A DNA stretch of 64,000 nucleotides, taken from the NCBI RefSeq assembly GCF_963931595.1, contig NZ_OZ007030.1, forward strand, positions 2,286,481-2,350,480. Reading direction: 5' to 3'. The notes below the pieces were generated by a model. The model was not told where the DNA came from, did no database searches, and worked only from the letters and a program-made list of their open reading frames with translations. Within the stretch, counting starts at the first letter, position 1; the number at the start of each line of letters is the position of its first letter. The position numbers and the translations under genes were made by a program. The DNA is from an uncultured Subdoligranulum sp. Lineage in GTDB: Bacteria > Bacillota > Clostridia > Oscillospirales > Ruminococcaceae. Positions 60,598 through 64,000 of the stretch are shown one piece after another.

Positions 60598-62346
60598 CTA
60601 CCCCACCAACGCTGTCGGGTCTGTGCGCTGACCGTCGATGTAGGCTTCAAAATGCAAATGACTACCCGTTGCTCGGCCAGTATGCCCCACATAAGCAATA
60701 ACCTGTCCCGCCTGTACCTGCTGCCCCACGGTGACGCAGATGCTGGAGCAATGTGCATACAAGGTTTCCATTCCATTTCCGTGATCCAGTTTCACATGGT
60801 ATCCGTAACTACCGCCCCAACTGTCGGTGGCATTGGCGATTGTTACGGTACCGGCTGCAGCAGCCAGGATGGGAGTCCCTTCCGGAGCGGAGATGTCGGT
60901 ACCGCTATGGTAACTGCTTTCTCCACTGATTGGATCGGTGCGATACCCAAACGGAGAAGTAATGCTTCCCGCAATGGGAAGTGGCCATTGTAAGCTCCCG
61001 TCACCCGTGCCGGTAAATCCCGGCGTCATAATGTCCCCGCTCCCCTGCACGAAGCCACCCAGGAGTTCACCCCAAAGGATTGTGGTATCTTCTCCTGACA
61101 GAAGTGTCAGGTATTCATTTTGTCTGTCGGTAAAGTGGTATGTGTCACGCATCTCGTCAGGTGTATGGTGGGTCATTTCAATGATCAGGACGGTTTCGGT
61201 AATGGTTGTGGTTTCTGTCTCACCTTCCTCATTTGTTTGTTCCACCTCCTGGGTTTGGCTTTCGGTGCGCCAGTCCAGTTCGTTCATATTCCAAAGGACG
61301 GTGCGCAGCCGATCCACGTTGTCCTCATCCAGATAGGCAACGGCAGCACCATTGGCATCCCCTGATGTTTGAGACGCAAAGACCGCCAGGACATCCTGCC
61401 ACGCAATGGCATAGCTTCCATCGTTGGACTCGATCTCCTGGCGGTCATAGTCTACACTGTTTTCGATTTCTTCCAGCCGGTCCCGATATTCTTCGGTTAG
61501 CTGTTCCACGGCATCCTGCACACTGATAGCATTCTCGTCCGGAGACTCTGCGGCGAAGAAGATCCCATAACCTGATCCCACCACAAGGGCAATTAAACAG
61601 ATCAGCAGGATGACAAACACGGTTACCCAGCCACCAGCAATCAGTGCAGCCGCAAGGCTCTGCAGAGCGGCCAACAGATGCTGAATCGCCGAGCGTATCA
61701 CTGCAATTACCTTTTTGGCTGCTTCTGCACTTTCCCGTGCGGCCTGCTGAGCCCGATAGATTGTTCGCTGTGTGCGTTGTGCTGCTTGTCTTGCCTGTTT
61801 CTCTTTGCGGGCGGTATTGGCAGCCGTGCGGAGTTGTTTTTGATCTCTATCGACACCGCGTACCCCTCGGGTAGATTTCTTGATCCGTTGCTGGCGCACT
61901 CTGACATCGCGGCTTTGCTTCTGAGCAGTTCGTCGTTTCTGCGCCTTCTTGGCGTTTGCTTGCGGATCGGAGCTGGAGTTTTCTCGGGCTGTGGCTTTCT
62001 TCTCGCCCGGTTCCGGGGCATCCCCATACATGGGATCATCCTGCGGCGGTTCATCCGGCTCATTTTTGCGAGTGAAACGATCTTTGGCAACGGTACCTGT
62101 TTTCCTCAATGCAAAGAGAGCTCCATCTTCCAGATGGTCCTCTGCTTGCTGGACAGCGTATTCTTCCATTTCCTGTGCGGAAGCGTAGTCGCTGCCGGAC
62201 CGTGTGCGCGTTGCCGAAATTGCTTTTTCCTTGCTTTTCAGCCATGCTTCTCGTGCAAGGGTTTTCGGCAGCCGGTTTACAACATGCTCTTTTGGCACTC
62301 GGCCAGAAGGTTTCTGCTTGGGTTCTTTGTGGGTATTCTCTTTCAT
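60598..62346 (-). CDS. Conjugative-element M23 peptidase with transmembrane anchor (VirB1-like cell-wall hydrolase)
   Basis: 582 residues. Long basic/coiled-coil cytoplasmic region (1-220, many Arg/Lys/Gln), one helix (GWVTVFVILLICLIALVVGSG, about 240-260), a middle domain of about 180 residues, and a C-terminal LytM/M23 domain: SPFGYRTDP, YHSGTDIS (zinc His/Asp), HVKLDHGNGMETLYAHCS, GHTGRATGSHLHFEAYIDG. This order is standard in Firmicutes ICE transfer modules, where the enzyme opens peptidoglycan for the type IV channel. No other transfer genes are visible here. Confidence 0.92.
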   Translation of the reverse strand: MKENTHKEPKQKPSGRVPKEHVVNRLPKTLAREAWLKSKEKAISATRTRSGSDYASAQEMEEYAVQQAEDHLEDGALFALRKTGTVAKDRFTRKNEPDEPPQDDPMYGDAPEPGEKKATARENSSSDPQANAKKAQKRRTAQKQSRDVRVRQQRIKKSTRGVRGVDRDQKQLRTAANTARKEKQARQAAQRTQRTIYRAQQAARESAEAAKKVIAVIRSAIQHLLAALQSLAAALIAGGWVTVFVILLICLIALVVGSGYGIFFAAESPDENAISVQDAVEQLTEEYRDRLEEIENSVDYDRQEIESNDGSYAIAWQDVLAVFASQTSGDANGAAVAYLDEDNVDRLRTVLWNMNELDWRTESQTQEVEQTNEEGETETTTITETVLIIEMTHHTPDEMRDTYHFTDRQNEYLTLLSGEDTTILWGELLGGFVQGSGDIMTPGFTGTGDGSLQWPLPIAGSITSPFGYRTDPISGESSYHSGTDISAPEGTPILAAAAGTVTIANATDSWGGSYGYHVKLDHGNGMETLYAHCSSICVTVGQQVQAGQVIAYVGHTGRATGSHLHFEAYIDGQRTDPTALVG

Positions 62347-62377
62347 TGCATCACCTGCTTTTTGAAAATATTATATA

Positions 62378-62415
62378 AAGGGCGGCCACCTGCTTTTCCG
62401 GCAGGTAGCCGCCCT
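62378..62415 (-). terminator. Intrinsic terminator after the MBL lipoprotein gene
   Basis: AAGGGCGGC/GCCGCCCTT outer stem with CCTGC/GCAGG inner stem. On the minus strand it is followed by TTTATATAATATTTTC. Confidence 0.8.
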
Positions 62416-62425
62416 TCATCTATAT

Positions 62426-63580
62426 CTAAGGATTACATCGGCCACAGGCCGTATAGCCTCTGGCAATCAATTCATCTCGGGAAGCATCTGTAAACTCCTT
62501 GTTCTTTTCGCTCATCTGATCGACACTGGGCCAATCCGGAAAATGAAACTTTTTGGTGTGAGTGTTCAGCACATACTGTGCGGTCTGCGGTACAGTTGTG
62601 GAGAGTGGCTTTTCAGCGATGGCTTGGTTGCCGGCGCTCCAGTCTTGACAGGGTTCCGTGCTGAACCAACATTTCTGACCATCTGAATAGACAGTGACTT
62701 CTCCCTGCTGATCGGTTCGGTATAGGGTAATTTCATGCTGTTGCAGGGCGTTCAATGTCTGCGCTGTGGGGTGCCCATACGGGTTGTCCTCCCCCACGCT
62801 AAGGAATGCATAGGCAGGAGACGCCGCATCCAACAGTTCTTCACTGGTGGAAGAGGAACTACCGTGATGTCCTACCACATATAAATCGCAGGTCAGATCC
62901 TGCCCGGAAGCCACCATGTCCTGTTCTGCGTCCTGCTCGGCATCTCCGGTCAGAAGGCATTGGAAATCCCCGTAACAAATGCGCAGACAGAGGGATTCGT
63001 CATTGTCCGAATCATAGTCATAATTTTGCGGCCCCACAACCTGGATTTCTGCCTCACCGAGAGAGAAGGTGTCTCCTTTGGCTGGGTGAATCACCGGAAC
63101 ATTCTTTTCTCCCAGCACGGTTTGCAGGGATTGGTAGATTTGCGTGTCAGTGGTGTAGTCGGGCATCAGCGCCTGCTCCACTGGTGTGGTATGAAGCACA
63201 CCTACCAGACCGCTGATGTGATCCTCATCATAGTGGGAAGCTGCCAGCCATTCAAGTTCTGTTACAGCGTGCTGTTGGAGATAGGCAACCACATAGGAGG
63301 ACGTGCCGCGACCGCCGCCGTCATAAAGCAGATACTCACCATCGGCCTGAACGAGAATAGAAAGTCCCTGCCCCACATCCAGCATTGTCAGGGAAAAGGA
63401 TGCCCCATCTTCACGGTTTAATGCAGGAGACTGTTCCGGTTCACTTACCTCCGCTTGCACCACGGGAATACCAGGTGTGGATACCGGTATCTGCTCCTGA
63501 GAGTTGGTACAACCTGTAAATGCCAGGAACGCCAAAGAGAGCAAACCGGAAAGGAACCTGACATATCTTTTTTGCAGCAT
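62426..63580 (-). CDS. ComEC/Rec2-like MBL-fold lipoprotein with C-terminal CGRC-type domain
   Basis: 384 residues from ATG 63580 (GGAGCTTTCT upstream). Lipobox FTGC (Cys about 22). The metallo-beta-lactamase domain has FLDVGQG-type start (TMLDVGQGLSILVQ), the metal motif SHYDEDHISGL, GDAEQDAEQDM and VGHHGSSSSTSEEL, like the soluble nuclease domain of ComEC and its stand-alone relatives. The C-terminal 50 residues (NTHTKKFHFPDWPSVDQM, ARGYTACGRC) form the small domain often attached to these proteins. Probably an extracellular DNase or phosphodiesterase; common in clostridial ICEs. Confidence 0.92.
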   Translation of the reverse strand: MLQKRYVRFLSGLLSLAFLAFTGCTNSQEQIPVSTPGIPVVQAEVSEPEQSPALNREDGASFSLTMLDVGQGLSILVQADGEYLLYDGGGRGTSSYVVAYLQQHAVTELEWLAASHYDEDHISGLVGVLHTTPVEQALMPDYTTDTQIYQSLQTVLGEKNVPVIHPAKGDTFSLGEAEIQVVGPQNYDYDSDNDESLCLRICYGDFQCLLTGDAEQDAEQDMVASGQDLTCDLYVVGHHGSSSSTSEELLDAASPAYAFLSVGEDNPYGHPTAQTLNALQQHEITLYRTDQQGEVTVYSDGQKCWFSTEPCQDWSAGNQAIAEKPLSTTVPQTAQYVLNTHTKKFHFPDWPSVDQMSEKNKEFTDASRDELIARGYTACGRCNP

Positions 63581-63734
63581 AGAAAGCTCCTTACAGCAGT
63601 TATGAATTGTCTTTAGTGTAGAAGATAAGCCGTGCAAAAAACGACGAATTGTGATGTATTTCCCTATAAATGGAGGCTTCCATAAATAGATCACACCGAA
63701 AGCTGAATGCGTTTTTTCAAATATTAAACTATGC

Positions 63735-63779
63735 CCGTAGAATACGGTTATAGATTATTATATTATTTTACGTCCGTAG
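63735..63779 (+). promoter_or_regulatory. Possible operator of the terminal XRE gene
   Basis: CCGTAGAATACGG (63735-63747) is a 5-3-5 palindrome and CCGTAG recurs at 63774-63779, within an AT-rich divergent promoter region between the MBL and XRE genes. I see no gene in 63581-63812. Confidence 0.35.
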
Positions 63780-63812
63780 TTACAATAGAGAAAAATCGAC
63801 GGAGGGCGTTTT

Positions 63813-64000
63813 ATGGAACTAGATTACAAGGCAATCGGGAAACGCATCAAAGTCGCTCGTATCCGTATGGAAATCACACAAGAGCAATTGGCTGACAAGG
63901 TGTCTGTATCCCCGACTCATTTGAGCAATATTGAGACTGGCAGTACCCGTGTAAGCCTGACAACCATCGTGAAGGTTGCCAACGCGTTAAACGTAACCGT
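63813..64000 (+). CDS. XRE-family repressor, N-terminal part (runs off the window)
   Basis: ATG 63813 after GGAGGGCGTTTT. The 62 visible residues are an HTH_3 domain: IGKRIKVARIRMEITQEQLADKVSVSPTHLSNIETGSTRVSLTTIVKVANAL in pattern. The form is typical of small ICE repressors. The 3' end lies outside the window. Confidence 0.9.
   Translation, partial: MELDYKAIGKRIKVARIRMEITQEQLADKVSVSPTHLSNIETGSTRVSLTTIVKVANALNVT

Overview
The window looks like a mosaic accessory region from a moderately GC-rich Gram-positive gut-type Clostridia genome, possibly an Oscillospirales (Ruminococcaceae-like) relative. This is inferred from strong GGAGG ribosome sites, lipobox lipoproteins without an outer-membrane secretion system, a GPH-type lactose symporter beside lacZ, ICE-type recombinases and an M23 hydrolase. 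No housekeeping gene fixes the taxon. GC-rich blocks (1-13 kb, 45-60 kb) alternate with AT-richer ones (24-27 kb, 31-33 kb, 41-43 kb). At many borders two truncated genes abut, so either real rearrangement or assembly chimerism is possible.

1-13.2 kb: the tail of an MMPL transporter and a broken repeat-rich surface protein. Next comes a minus-strand operon encoding a beta-propeller/solute-binding lipoprotein, two sugar-type ABC permeases, a lipoprotein, an HlyD-like adaptor and a MacB/FtsX-like membrane protein, divergent from an OmpR-type two-component pair. 13.4-15.7 kb: a tRNA-Lys-like sequence and a deleted copy of a serine-recombinase/helicase element whose fuller copy lies at 33.3-38.8 kb. 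16.2-24.1 kb: a SIR2-like fragment butted onto an acyltransferase fragment, then an AraC / beta-galactosidase / GPH-symporter locus whose lacZ is cut by an IS3-family element. 24.2-31.3 kb: two gene relics, then XRE and TetR regulators, a lysophospholipase-like hydrolase, oleate hydratase, a radical SAM enzyme and a translationally coupled SAM synthetase, apparently a fatty-acid modification island. 31.4-33.2 kb: a small alarmone synthetase, a DUF308 protein and a truncated MMPL gene. 33.3-41.3 kb: the second recombinase/helicase element (with two degenerate resolvase-fold proteins and a conserved structured non-coding region) and an IS21-family element. 41.6-45.1 kb: XRE fragments and regulator, a lipoprotein, a frameshifted GAF/BTAD regulator and an ICE-type sigma factor behind a hairpin-rich leader.

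45.3-60.1 kb holds the most distinctive system: a LuxR-type regulator with about 12 membrane helices, two paralogous lipoproteins, a small membrane protein, and a long operon with an FHA protein, PP2C phosphatase, trypsin-like protease-FHA fusion, DUF3592 proteins, two zinc-ribbon Ser/Thr kinases with different extracellular domains, and a zinc-ribbon protein. Three transcription units of this module share a 51-bp promoter box with fixed geometry, which suggests one regulon. 60.1-64 kb carries ICE-like genes: an unknown protein, an M23 cell-wall hydrolase, an MBL-fold lipoprotein and an XRE repressor that runs off the window.
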